64,000 nt of DNA from Tepidanaerobacter acetatoxydans Re1 (GTDB lineage Bacteria > Bacillota > Thermosediminibacteria > Thermosediminibacterales > Tepidanaerobacteraceae), in contig NC_019954.2 of the NCBI RefSeq assembly GCF_000328765.2, positions 1,368,501-1,432,500 of the forward strand, in the 5' to 3' direction. A program made the translations under genes and the position numbers. Below are positions 54,358-63,695 of this stretch, in pieces. The notes under the pieces were generated by a model. It saw nothing but the letters and a program-made list of their open reading frames with translations. It searched no databases and was not told the DNA's origin. Numbering within the stretch: position 1 is the first letter of the stretch; every line of letters begins with the position of its first letter.

Positions 54358-55245
54358 TTATGCTCTAGGATGAGTATTATCATATACTTCTTTTATTTTA
54401 TTTCGCGTTATATGAGTATATATTTGTGTTGTAGATATATCGGAATGACCTAATATTTCCTGGACAACTCTTAAATCCGCACCATTTTCTAATAGATGTG
54501 TAGCAAAAGAATGCCTGAATGTGTGAGGAGTTATTTTTTTATTAATACCGGCTTGCTGAGAGTATTTTTTAATTATTTTCCAAAAACCTTGACGCGTCAT
54601 TGCACTGCCTTGCCGATTAAGGAATAAAATTTTTGATTTCTTTCCATTTAAAATTTTATTCCTGGCATCAAGGGTATAAAGCTTTAAATACTTTACAGCA
54701 ATGGAACCGATGGGAACAATCCTTTCTTTTGAACCTTTTCCTACACAACGTAAAAATCCCATTTCCAAGTTTACATCTTCAACACTTATTGAAATTAGCT
54801 CTGAAACTCTCATACCTGTAGCATATAATAATTCAAGCATACTTCGATCTCTTATACCTAAAGGATTTGCCATATCGGGCTGACATAACAATTTTTCAAT
54901 TTCTTCCACACTCAGCACTTTAGGCAATCGCTGTTCCAGTTTAGGAGCATCTAAATTCACTGTTGGATCTTCACTAATTATATGTTCCATAAATAGAAAT
55001 TGATAAAAAGATTTTATGGCAGCACATGCTCTAGAGATGCTGCTGCTTGCTTTACCATTCTTTTGCATTAATAACAAATAAGATGCAATAGTTGATCGAT
55101 TAGTGCTGTTGATATTTGTTATTTTTTTTGTTTTTAAATAGTATATGTAACTTTTTAAATCCCGTCTATAAGCGTCAATAGTATTTTTTGCAAGTCCCTT
55201 TTCAACTGATAAATATTGAAGAAAATTCTCTAAAAGATCTCTCAT
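54358..55245 (-). CDS. xerD: Tyrosine recombinase XerD
   Basis: A 295-aa site-specific recombinase resolving chromosome dimers at dif. N-terminal SAM-like domain (MRDLLENFLQYLSVEKGLAKNT); catalytic residues R146 (ATGMRVSEL), K170, H241 and R244 (HTFRHSFATH), H267 and nucleophile Y276 (STTQIYTHI). ATG 55245 with GAGG spaced 9 nt. The nudF-spoIIM-xerD-dacF order is also found in Bacillus. Confidence 0.95.
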   Translation of the reverse strand: MRDLLENFLQYLSVEKGLAKNTIDAYRRDLKSYIYYLKTKKITNINSTNRSTIASYLLLMQKNGKASSSISRACAAIKSFYQFLFMEHIISEDPTVNLDAPKLEQRLPKVLSVEEIEKLLCQPDMANPLGIRDRSMLELLYATGMRVSELISISVEDVNLEMGFLRCVGKGSKERIVPIGSIAVKYLKLYTLDARNKILNGKKSKILFLNRQGSAMTRQGFWKIIKKYSQQAGINKKITPHTFRHSFATHLLENGADLRVVQEILGHSDISTTQIYTHITRNKIKEVYDNTHPRA

Positions 55246-55357
55246 ATTACTCATCCTCTCTAAGCTTGCCCATATTTTATATTCAATATAATGTCTACAA
55301 TTCCTGTCTTATCAATAAAAAAACATAAAAAGCAGCCTAAATTTTAGACAAATTATG

Positions 55358-55990
55358 TTAAAAATTTAAATGCTTAGAGTAAAATTTAATAAATACAGGA
55401 GAAATATAACCTTCAATTAAACCAGATATAATAAGTAAAAAGCTAAAAAAAAGATTTAGTAACAAATACCCTACTACCATTTGTGAGTAAACTTCATGAT
55501 GGTTTTTGATTTTATTTTTAATTACTGCTGCAGCGAATGTTAAACTTGTTACGCCTATTGATAATATACACGGTAATATGATTATATTTTGTGGAAGAAT
55601 TGATAATGCTGATAAAACTATACCTTTAGGACCTAATTGTTCAATTAGAAAGCCTACAGTAAAGCCTAATACAAATCCTCTGAAAAAAATTAATACTAAA
55701 ATAAACGGTAAACCTACAACGGAAAGACCAAATAATATTAATGCAATAGCAGTTTTAAAATTGTTAGACAATGATAAATAAAAAACAGAAGAATTATTAA
55801 TTGAAATATTGCTGATATTGGCTAAAAAACCGCTAATGAGACTTAATATGCTTTCTCTCTGAATATCTGATATCATGTTTACCGTAAAACTGCCTACTAT
55901 GATACCAGCTATTAATATAATGCTCAAAAGCACATACTGTATTATATTTTTTCTTAAATATTCTAAAAAAATTCTGGGGAAATGGCTCAT
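55358..55990 (-). CDS. spoIIM: Stage II sporulation protein M
   Basis: A 210-aa polytopic membrane protein with five membrane segments. Cores ILIAGIIVGSFTVNMI, FFRGFVLGFTVGFLIEQLG and a final hydrophobic helix. Part of the SpoIIDMP machine that remodels septal peptidoglycan during engulfment. ATG with GGGGG upstream. Lies between the PHP protein and xerD. Confidence 0.94.
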   Translation of the reverse strand: MSHFPRIFLEYLRKNIIQYVLLSIILIAGIIVGSFTVNMISDIQRESILSLISGFLANISNISINNSSVFYLSLSNNFKTAIALILFGLSVVGLPFILVLIFFRGFVLGFTVGFLIEQLGPKGIVLSALSILPQNIIILPCILSIGVTSLTFAAAVIKNKIKNHHEVYSQMVVGYLLLNLFFSFLLIISGLIEGYISPVFIKFYSKHLNF

Positions 55991-56048
55991 TAAAATAATC
56001 CCCCTTCCTTACATTTCCATAGAAGATATTATGCAGGAAGGGACGAGA

Positions 56049-57227
56049 TTATTCATTTCTATTTATAACCTTACCGTAAAAACCCCCACCACCTACTTGT
56101 AGATTTAGTTTTCCTTCTCTTGCCAATACAATATTTTTAGCTTTTTGCTCTCCAATTACTTCTGACAATTCCTTTATATCAGTATTATGAATTACATCCA
56201 TTTCTGTGCCAAAATTTAAAAGTAGTTTTTCAATAGTTTTTTTACCGATTCCCGGAATAAATTCCAAAGGAATCTGATAATTATACGAAGGTCTATGTTT
56301 CGGATGAATCGGCATCTTATAATCAGCTATAAGAGTTATTCTATCAAGTACACCAAGCGTTACTGTTTCATTGTTGCAGTTAAGGCATTTTGTTACTGGT
56401 GGAGTTCCTTTTGAAATGTTGCTGCAAACTGGGCAAAAAGTTCTATGATATTTACCAAGTTTGGGGTTTAAACCATAATTAGCTATTATGCAATTATTAT
56501 CTAAATGCCTTAATGCAAAAAAAACATTATTAAAATCCGGAAATTTTAAATTCATTTTGTTATATTCTCTTGCTATTTTTTCTAGTGAATGAGCATCTGA
56601 GTTGCTTAAAAATGCCTTGTCAGACAGTTCAACTATAGTATCAGCGAAATCTGTATCAGCGCTTAGACCTAATTCAATGGCTGTAATGTAGTCAATTTTA
56701 TCTTCAAAAGCTAGTGAAAGCCTATCATAACAGCTACCATAAAAACTTTTAAATGGAGTGAAAACATGAGCGGGTACCAGTTCGCCACCTAAATCCCATA
56801 CTATTTTAAATAAATCTTTTGCGGAAAGGCGCGCCTTTTGAGAACTTAAAGTAATATTTGTTATATACGCGGAAACAATTGTAGAAAATTCTTTGATTTG
56901 TTCATAATAAGGAAAAAAAGCAATACTATGAGCTACGCCTTTTTCTTCTGTAGTTTCAATCTCAGCTCCGAGAATAATTGTAAGCTTGTCTTTATACCTA
57001 AGACCTCCTCCATCTAAAGGACTTACTACTCCAGTTTTTAACTGCTCTGCTATCTCTTCAAGAACGTATGGCGAAGCACAATCTACAATACCAATAATAT
57101 CAATGCCTTTTCTATTAAGGCAGCATTCATAGATATTATCAAGAGTTAAATTTCTTGAAGCAGTAATCTTTATAGGTCGTTTTTTGGCTTGACCGATGTG
57201 AATATGTAAATCTGCAAAATATTCCAT
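56049..57227 (-). CDS. Endonuclease Q family protein (PHP domain)
   Basis: A 392-aa protein. N-terminal PHP metal motif DLHIHIGQAKKR, IVDCASPYVLEE and SDAHSLEK; a zinc-ribbon-like block CPVC...CLNC in the middle; and a helix-hairpin-helix FIPGIGKKTIEKLLLNFG near the C-terminus. EndoQ cleaves DNA 5' of deaminated bases in archaea and some Firmicutes. It lies head-to-tail with nudF (1-nt gap), so a nucleotide-pool/DNA-repair unit is plausible. Confidence 0.87.
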   Translation of the reverse strand: MEYFADLHIHIGQAKKRPIKITASRNLTLDNIYECCLNRKGIDIIGIVDCASPYVLEEIAEQLKTGVVSPLDGGGLRYKDKLTIILGAEIETTEEKGVAHSIAFFPYYEQIKEFSTIVSAYITNITLSSQKARLSAKDLFKIVWDLGGELVPAHVFTPFKSFYGSCYDRLSLAFEDKIDYITAIELGLSADTDFADTIVELSDKAFLSNSDAHSLEKIAREYNKMNLKFPDFNNVFFALRHLDNNCIIANYGLNPKLGKYHRTFCPVCSNISKGTPPVTKCLNCNNETVTLGVLDRITLIADYKMPIHPKHRPSYNYQIPLEFIPGIGKKTIEKLLLNFGTEMDVIHNTDIKELSEVIGEQKAKNIVLAREGKLNLQVGGGGFYGKVINRNE

Positions 57228-57770
57228 TTACACATCACCCATAATAAAAGAATGTGTTAAAAGAAGTCCAGTAATTGTTTTACCATCAACGATTTGTCCG
57301 CTGGAAATTTTTTTAATGGCATCCTTAAATGGCATAATTTCTAATTGTAAATATTCATCGAAGTCAGCTTTCGCATCCTTTTTTTCTAAATTCTTTGCTA
57401 AAAATAAGTGTATTATTTCATTAGAAAAACCTGGAGAAGTGTAAAAACTTATTATATGCTGTATTTCATTAGGATAATACCCTGTTTCTTCCATCAATTC
57501 TCTTCTAACACAAATTTCTTTAGATTCACCTTTTTCTAATTTTCCTGCAGGAATTTCCAAAAGTTCTTTTTCTATTGGTTTTCTATACTGCCTTACCATT
57601 AATATATTATTTTTCTCATCTAAAGCTACTATAGCAACAGCACCTGGATGTTCGACGATTTCTCTGGTAGACTTTCTGCCATTCGGTAGCAAAACTTCGT
57701 CTAATCGAAGTTTTATAATACGACCAGAAAAAATATTCTTAGAACTTAGTGTAGTTTCATTAAAATTCAT
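57228..57770 (-). CDS. nudF: ADP-ribose pyrophosphatase (NudF-like Nudix hydrolase)
   Basis: A 180-aa Nudix hydrolase. The box GKLEKGESKEICVRRELMEE fits GX5EX7REUXEE, with the ADPRase-type proline (EIPAGKLEKGE) in front and a later glutamate. Likely hydrolyses ADP-ribose to AMP and ribose-5-phosphate. ATG 57770 with GGGAG upstream; an ATG three codons earlier is too close. First gene of the EndoQ-like unit. Confidence 0.9.
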   Translation of the reverse strand: MNFNETTLSSKNIFSGRIIKLRLDEVLLPNGRKSTREIVEHPGAVAIVALDEKNNILMVRQYRKPIEKELLEIPAGKLEKGESKEICVRRELMEETGYYPNEIQHIISFYTSPGFSNEIIHLFLAKNLEKKDAKADFDEYLQLEIMPFKDAIKKISSGQIVDGKTITGLLLTHSFIMGDV

Positions 57771-57871
57771 TTTCTTCATCTCCCAATTATTAAATATGAT
57801 TTTGATTTTTCATACACATAATATTTTAAGACAAGTTTTGAAAGAGGTAAAGACCAAATATAGTTTTGAAT
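57771..57871. other. Intergenic stretch upstream of nudF
   Basis: Probably the nudF promoter region; no confident -35/-10 pair. No gene found. Confidence 0.35.
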
Positions 57872-57927
57872 AACTTAAGCACCTTTATTTATTTTAATAC
57901 ATTTGAATAAATAAAGGTGCTTAAGTT
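57872..57927 (-). terminator. 22-bp hairpin, likely spo0A terminator
   Basis: Perfect stem 57872-57893 with 57906-57927, 12-nt loop. The AT-rich base of the stem supplies T residues on both strands; it may work in both directions between nudF and spo0A. Confidence 0.6.
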
Positions 57928-58204
57928 AATTTTATTATTTATATGTTTTTCTCTTTTTCTTAAATATTGCCTCATATGTTTTATGTACACAATTGATTTT
58001 TTTAACTTCAGTAATCTTATATGCTTTATCTGAAAATAGTATGAAAAATAATAACGATTTACTGATACGGATTTATTAGTAAATATTTACCAATAAACTA
58101 GATATATTCATAGTTGCAAATTTAAGACTTTATAGTATTGTGGTAATACTGATTTAAGTAACTTGTCTGCTTAATTAAAAGATATAACCCTTGATATAAT
58201 CGCA
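57928..58204. other. Intergenic stretch downstream of spo0A
   Basis: 277 bp without a supported gene. The only structure noticed is the hairpin at its left border. Confidence 0.4.
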
Positions 58205-58996
58205 TTAACTTGCTTCAAGCTCCATTCTTAATTTGTCCGAAATCATGGCAATAAATTCTGAGTTGGTAGGTTTTCCTCTATCTTTTGTAGTGGTATATCC
58301 AAAAAGATTATTAAGCGTTTCTACGCATCCTCTATTCCAAGCCACCTCAATAGCATGCCTTATAGCTCTTTCTACACGACTGGGAGTAGTATTATATTTA
58401 TTTGCTATATTAGGATAGAGCTCTTTGGTTACTGCAGAAAGCAAATCAACATTGTTGATTACCATATATATGGCTTCACGAACATAAAAATATCCTTTGA
58501 TATGTGCAGGTATACCTATCTCATGAATAATATTGGTAATCAATAATTCTAAATTATTCTTTTTATCGATTGAAAATCCTGTATCTTTTTTCTGCATTTG
58601 ATACTGTGAAGGAAAATTACTATCTACCATTTGTCTTACGCGATCTACAAGAATATTTAAGTCGAAAGGTTTTACAATATAATAATCCGCACCAAGGTTT
58701 ATTGCTTTTTGTGTAATTTTGTCCTGCCCAACAGCAGAAAGAACTATAATTTTAGGTTTTTTAGGTTTATTTGATAGTCTTTCAATTACACCTAAACCAT
58801 CAAGATTGGGCATAATTAAATCTAGGATTAGAACTTCAGGTTCGAGCTTTTCCGTTTTTTCCAAAACTTCCAAGCCATCATAAGCTACCCCTACAATTTC
58901 AATATCTTCTTCATTCTCAAAAAATTCCACAACTAAATTACAAAACTCCTTGTTGTCATCTGCGATTAGTAACCTTATTTCTTGTTTCTCTGACAT
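58205..58996 (-). CDS. spo0A: Sporulation master response regulator Spo0A
   Basis: A 263-aa response regulator. Receiver domain 1-~125 with acidic pocket D13/D14 and phospho-acceptor D59 (LILDLIMPN); K in VKPFD. C-terminal DNA-binding domain with the recognition helix [21 protein letters not shown] and [21 protein letters not shown]. The ATG at 58996 follows GGGGGG; the longer upstream frame has no site. It lies downstream of spoIVB as in Bacillus. It controls entry into sporulation, activated by phosphorylation. Confidence 0.97.
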   Translation of the reverse strand: MSEKQEIRLLIADDNKEFCNLVVEFFENEEDIEIVGVAYDGLEVLEKTEKLEPEVLILDLIMPNLDGLGVIERLSNKPKKPKIIVLSAVGQDKITQKAINLGADYYIVKPFDLNILVDRVRQMVDSNFPSQYQMQKKDTGFSIDKKNNLELLITNIIHEIGIPAHIKGYFYVREAIYMVINNVDLLSAVTKELYPNIANKYNTTPSRVERAIRHAIEVAWNRGCVETLNNLFGYTTTKDRGKPTNSEFIAMISDKLRMELEAS

Positions 58997-59088
58997 GAAA
59001 AACCCCCCAAAAAAATTATTTGTAATAATTAAGTAATTCGACAATCTCTGGAATATTCCTCCTTGTATTCCATATTTTGTTTCATTTT

Positions 59089-60375
59089 TTAAATTTTTTC
59101 GCGAAAATTTAAATTATTTACTTCATTTAGCATCCATTCGATAAAAATACCATAGCCTTTTGTCGGATCATTTACAAATACATGAGTTACAGCTCCCACT
59201 ATATAACCGTCTTGGATAATCGGGCTACCGCTCATACCCTGAACAATGCCTCCGGTTTTGGCAATTAATTCCTCATCGGTAATTTTTATTATCATTCCTT
59301 TCCCGTTGGGAGATGATTGTTTTATTATTTTTTGTATCTCAATATCATATTCTTGAATTTTTTCATCCTCTACTACTGTTAGAATTGTTGCACGACCTTC
59401 GTGAACTTGGCTTACAGTTGCTACTGGAAGTGAGGTATAATATGGATTCTCAAATGATTGATATGCTTTCCCAAAAATCCCATATGGTGTATTCGCAATT
59501 ATGTTTCCAATAATCTTTTCTTCATCTATAAAAACACCTCTTTTTTCTCCCGGCTGATTTTTTTTGCCTGGAGATATGGATGAAACCCTTGCACGAATTA
59601 TTTCACCCTCGCCCACTTCAATAATTTTACCTGTGTCTGCATCAGAAATTATATGACCTAATGCACCATAAAATCCGGTTTGGGGATCATAAAAAGTAAG
59701 AGTGCCAACTCCAGCCGTTATATCTCTAACCCATAATCCTATCTGAGAAAGACCAAAATTATTTTTCACAGGGGTCAAGTTCACATCAAATATTTTATCA
59801 TTTCTTTTAACGGTTAAAATAACTGATTGTTGATTATCAATAATTTGGGACAGTTCCTCTGCTTGAAATATCTTTTGGTTATTTACCATAACAATTATGT
59901 CGCCAATCTGTATACCTGCTTCCTGAGCCGGTTGATGCTTCAGACCCTTTTCGTCTGTAACAGATGCAAATCCTACAACTATAACACCATTGGGACGAAG
60001 TTTAACTCCAAGAGAATGTCCTCCGGGCACTACACGAGTTTCAGGCAATACATGAACCTTAATTTTTTTTAATGGTATAAATCCTAATAATCTAAACTCG
60101 AAATCATAGGTTCCTTTAACAGAAGATTTTAAAATCAGGGGTTCTTTTAAATTTATTATTAAATTTTCGTTTAAATAACTGCCATTAACAAAAAAAGGCT
60201 CTTTGCAACATAATTGCAAAGTCATTGGAAACTTGAATTCTAGTTTTTGTTCTTTGCCTTCAATTATTTTTATTTCCTCCGGCAAAGTTACAAGAAAGAT
60301 ATTCAAGATTGATGTAATTAAAATCAATACTACTAATAAAAGCATAACTAATTTTTTCGATTTACTTTTTTGCAA
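59089..60375 (-). CDS. spoIVB: SpoIVB serine peptidase
   Basis: A 428-aa S55 peptidase secreted from the forespore that triggers sigma-K activation by cleaving SpoIVFA. N-terminal membrane anchor ([21 protein letters not shown]), a PDZ domain ([12 protein letters not shown]...[15 protein letters not shown]) and the catalytic domain with H241 (GALGHII) and S384 (GMSGSPI). TTG 60375 is chosen because GGAG lies 8 nt before; the earlier ATG has no site. Adjacent to spo0A and recN as in Bacillus. Confidence 0.95.
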   Translation of the reverse strand: MQKSKSKKLVMLLLVVLILITSILNIFLVTLPEEIKIIEGKEQKLEFKFPMTLQLCCKEPFFVNGSYLNENLIINLKEPLILKSSVKGTYDFEFRLLGFIPLKKIKVHVLPETRVVPGGHSLGVKLRPNGVIVVGFASVTDEKGLKHQPAQEAGIQIGDIIVMVNNQKIFQAEELSQIIDNQQSVILTVKRNDKIFDVNLTPVKNNFGLSQIGLWVRDITAGVGTLTFYDPQTGFYGALGHIISDADTGKIIEVGEGEIIRARVSSISPGKKNQPGEKRGVFIDEEKIIGNIIANTPYGIFGKAYQSFENPYYTSLPVATVSQVHEGRATILTVVEDEKIQEYDIEIQKIIKQSSPNGKGMIIKITDEELIAKTGGIVQGMSGSPIIQDGYIVGAVTHVFVNDPTKGYGIFIEWMLNEVNNLNFREKI

Positions 60376-60492
60376 GTCTTTCACTCCCTGCGGAAGAATG
60401 CGTATAATTCTATAATAGTAATAGCATGGCAACAAGCTATTAAACTTTCCTATGGGTTATAAGATAACCTTAAAAAATCTTTTTTATACGCC

Positions 60493-60508
60493 GATATATC
60501 GATATATC
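60493..60508. promoter_or_regulatory. 16-bp palindrome between recN and spoIVB
   Basis: GATATATCGATATATC is a perfect palindrome and also a direct repeat of GATATATC. It lies about 120 bp upstream of the spoIVB start and may be an operator; no known factor was matched. Confidence 0.35.
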
Positions 60509-60534
60509 AGGGAGTTAATTTTTGTAAAAAATAA

Positions 60535-60561
60535 AAAGCCTTATCTAATTTAAAAGGCTTT
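60535..60561 (-). terminator. Hairpin after recN
   Basis: 8-bp stem AAAGCCTT/AAGGCTTT (60535-60542 with 60554-60561) followed on the - strand by a T-rich tract; end of the recN transcript. Confidence 0.65.
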
Positions 60562-60629
60562 CAAATCTTTATATTTATATTTTATATTACAAGAGTTGGG
60601 TTAAAAGAGTATCTGCTGAATACAATGAT

Positions 60630-62354
60630 TCAACATCCCTTTATTTTTTTTGCCAAATTCAACATTTCCTGAGCATGAATTATTGTATTTTCAGTAATTT
60701 CAGCTCCTCCCAACATCCTTGCTAGCTCATTTATACGTTCTCGACCTTCAAGATTACAAACTGTGGTAAATGTCTGCCCATTTATATTTTCCTTTTTTAT
60801 CAAAAAATGAACATCACCAAGGCTTGCAATTTGTGGTGAATGAGTAACACAGAGAATTTGATGCTTGTTGCTGATTCTTGAAAGCTTTTCTCCAACTGTT
60901 TGTGCAGTCCTTCCACCTATTCCGGCATCGATTTCATCAAAAATCAGACAGGAAATATTGTCAACTTGAGCTACAATACTCTTCAACGCCAACATAATGC
61001 GAGAAGATTCTCCACCTGAAACAATTTTAGCCAATGGCTTTAGTGGCTCTCCGGGGTTTGTAGAGATTAAAAATTCTATATTATCAATACCTTCTTCGGA
61101 TATATGAACTTTTTTACCATCAATTTCAATACCATTTAAATCTTCCTTTAAAGTTATATTTACTCTAAATTTAACATTTTTCATACCTAGATCTTTTAAT
61201 TCTTTTGATATACTTTGTTCTAATTTATTTGCTGTATACTTTCGTTTTTCATGTAATTCTAAAGCTTTTTGACTTAAAGCCAATTTTATTTTTTCCTGCT
61301 CAGCTTTTAACTCACTGATTTCTTCATTTATATTAAGTGCTTTATCTAATTCAGCAGCAGCTTGAGCCTTATAGCTTAACAGCTCAGGTATATTTTTACC
61401 ATATTTTAACTTGAGTCTGTTCAGCAATTCTAATCTTAAATTGATGGTATTGAGCTTTTCTGCATCAAAATCTACTGAATCTCGAAGATTTCTTATTGTA
61501 AATGAAATATCTTCTAATTCATATAAAATACTTTTTAAAGATTCTGTAATATTATCAATTGGTTTATAAAAATCCATTATGGATTCGAAATTATCGACAA
61601 TTTTACTTAGATTATCAATTACCGAAGAAGTTTCATAACCTTGATACAAAATACTATATGCGAATTCCAGAGCACTGAATATCTTCTCGGCATTCTCTAT
61701 AACTTTTCTATTTTCTTCTAACACGACGTCCTCTTCAGGCTCTAATTGAGCAGCTTCTAATTCTTCTACTTCATATTTTAATCTGTCTTGTCGCCTATAA
61801 AAATCCGCATATTCTTTTTCTAAAACTTTAATATTATCCTGTACCCGACAGTATTTTCTATAAAGAGAACTAACCTCATGTTTTGATTCTGATATACTTT
61901 CATGACCGAGTAAATCCAATATACGAATATGATTTTTGCTATCCAACAATGATTGATGTTGATGCTGACCATGAATATCAATTAATAATTTCCCTATTTT
62001 TTTTAGTGCAGAGGCAGGAACCATTTTGCCATTCAAACGAGAAAAACTGCGACCTTGTGCATTTATTTCCCTACTTATGATCAATGTATTATCTTCTGGT
62101 TCTATACCATATTCTGCCAGAATATCGTCTATGGCTGCATCTTTATAGGCAAAAGCTGCCTCTACGCTAGCATTTTGTTTTCCTGTACGAATAAAATCGG
62201 TATAAGCCCTTTCCCCAATAATAAGATTAATTGCGTCTATTATTATTGATTTTCCTGCTCCAGTCTCGCCGGTGAGAATGTTCAGCCCGGGACCAAAAGC
62301 AATTGATAAATTATCAATTAACGCATAATCTTTAATGCAGAGGTTAAGGAGCAT
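60630..62354 (-). CDS. recN: DNA repair protein RecN
   Basis: A 574-aa SMC-like ATPase. Walker A GETGAGKS (29-36), long coiled coils (~150-380), signature VSGGESSRIMLALK and Walker B ISCLIFDEIDAGIGG. It gathers and holds broken DNA ends during recombination repair. ATG with a ribosome binding site (AAGGAGG) upstream; 12 nt after argR. argR-recN-spoIVB-spo0A is a well-known Gram-positive arrangement. Confidence 0.96.
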   Translation of the reverse strand: MLLNLCIKDYALIDNLSIAFGPGLNILTGETGAGKSIIIDAINLIIGERAYTDFIRTGKQNASVEAAFAYKDAAIDDILAEYGIEPEDNTLIISREINAQGRSFSRLNGKMVPASALKKIGKLLIDIHGQHQHQSLLDSKNHIRILDLLGHESISESKHEVSSLYRKYCRVQDNIKVLEKEYADFYRRQDRLKYEVEELEAAQLEPEEDVVLEENRKVIENAEKIFSALEFAYSILYQGYETSSVIDNLSKIVDNFESIMDFYKPIDNITESLKSILYELEDISFTIRNLRDSVDFDAEKLNTINLRLELLNRLKLKYGKNIPELLSYKAQAAAELDKALNINEEISELKAEQEKIKLALSQKALELHEKRKYTANKLEQSISKELKDLGMKNVKFRVNITLKEDLNGIEIDGKKVHISEEGIDNIEFLISTNPGEPLKPLAKIVSGGESSRIMLALKSIVAQVDNISCLIFDEIDAGIGGRTAQTVGEKLSRISNKHQILCVTHSPQIASLGDVHFLIKKENINGQTFTTVCNLEGRERINELARMLGGAEITENTIIHAQEMLNLAKKIKGC

Positions 62355-62366
62355 AAGTCTGCCTCC

Positions 62367-62813
62367 TTATCTCATGATTTCTTCAAATTTTTTTAAGATA
62401 TCATTTACGACTTTCTTAGATTTAGCAATAACTAAAATAGTGTTATCACCTGCTACAGTTCCTACTATATCAGACCAATTAAGCCCGTCAATAGCTTCAC
62501 CTACAGCCGATGCAGTTCCTGATGACGTTTTAATCACAATAAGATTTTCTGCTGTATCAAAACTTATAATAGATTCTTTAAACATTTTGAGCAATCTGTC
62601 TGAGGATATTGAGGTTTTTTCAGGCTCTGCATAGCAATAATGTTCATTGTCTCTTAAAACTTTTATGAGCTTTAATTCTTTAATATCTCTGGATACTGTT
62701 GCTTGAGTTACATTAAATCCTTCTTTTCTAAGTTCAACTGCCAATTCTTCTTGAGTTTCTATTGGTTTTTCTCTTATTATTTCACGAATTTTGAAGTGTC
62801 TTTTTTGTTTCAC
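62367..62813 (-). CDS. argR: Arginine repressor ArgR
   Basis: A 148-aa hexameric regulator. N-terminal winged helix with SRDIKELKLIKV (recognition helix), then the C-terminal oligomerisation and arginine-binding core GTASAVGEAIDGLNWSDIVGTVAGDNTILVI with the arginine-binding GD pair. ATG with GGAGG upstream (GAGGAGGCGC). Regulates arginine metabolism; may indirectly affect agmatine supply for speB. Confidence 0.95.
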   Translation of the reverse strand: MKQKRHFKIREIIREKPIETQEELAVELRKEGFNVTQATVSRDIKELKLIKVLRDNEHYCYAEPEKTSISSDRLLKMFKESIISFDTAENLIVIKTSSGTASAVGEAIDGLNWSDIVGTVAGDNTILVIAKSKKVVNDILKKFEEIMR

Positions 62814-62845
62814 AGATGCGCCTCCTCATATTGTTATAATTTCGC

Positions 62846-63694
62846 TCATTCACTTAGTTTTTTCCTCAGCACATCATAAAAGCTCCTTTTTTTAATACGT
62901 ATCAAACGAGTTGAAAAAGAAGACTTCCTGACTATGATTTGATCTCCGGGCAGCAATTCATATCCTTGTTGCCCATCTACAGTCAACATAATTTCAGGAT
63001 GTTCAGCCAAAAGTTTTACCTTAATAATATCATCCTTTGATACGACAATAGAACGACTTCGCAGTGTATGAGGACATATTGGGGTCAATAACAATAAGTC
63101 CATGTCAGGATTTATTATTGGTCCTCCTGCTGATAAAGAATAAGCAGTAGAGCCAGTGGGCGTAGCAATAATTAGCCCATCAGCATGATAAGTATCTACA
63201 TAGTCTTCATTAGCGTAAGTTTTGAGGCGTATTAATCTTGCAAAAGGCCCTTTAGTCACAACCACATCATTTAGAGCTAAAAAACTTTCCAAAACCTCAC
63301 CATTGCGAACCACTTCTGCCTCTAACATCATTCGAATATCAATGCTGTAATCCTTTCGGTTGAAGCGCTCTAAATCAGTATATAAATCAGATATTTCTAT
63401 TTCCGTCAAAAATCCAACATGTCCTAAATTTATACCTAATATAGGTATTTCATAAGGGGCTACTTGTCTGGCAACACTTAAGAGTGTACCATCACCGCCT
63501 AAAGTTACAGCAACATCTATTTTTTTTACAAGTTCATCTTTATCAGCCGAAAGATGAGATAAATAAAGTGAATCAGCAACTTCTTGTGGCAGCATTACTG
63601 AATAATCTCGGTTCTCAAACCAGTTGATTAAACCTCCGGCTATTTTCATCAAATTTTTTTTATATACATTTGGATACAGACCTACTGTGAACAT
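62846..63694 (-). CDS. nadK: NAD kinase
   Basis: A 282-aa NADP-forming kinase. GGDGT (66-70), GINLGHVGFLTEI, NDVVVTKGP, the NAD site HADGLIIATPTGSTAYSLSAGGP and the C-terminal MLTVDGQQG. ATG 63694 follows GGAGG; its upstream neighbour's TGA lies one nucleotide before the start codon. Neighbour of argR-recN in many Firmicutes. Confidence 0.96.
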   Translation of the reverse strand: MFTVGLYPNVYKKNLMKIAGGLINWFENRDYSVMLPQEVADSLYLSHLSADKDELVKKIDVAVTLGGDGTLLSVARQVAPYEIPILGINLGHVGFLTEIEISDLYTDLERFNRKDYSIDIRMMLEAEVVRNGEVLESFLALNDVVVTKGPFARLIRLKTYANEDYVDTYHADGLIIATPTGSTAYSLSAGGPIINPDMDLLLLTPICPHTLRSRSIVVSKDDIIKVKLLAEHPEIMLTVDGQQGYELLPGDQIIVRKSSFSTRLIRIKKRSFYDVLRKKLSE

Positions 63695-63695
63695 T

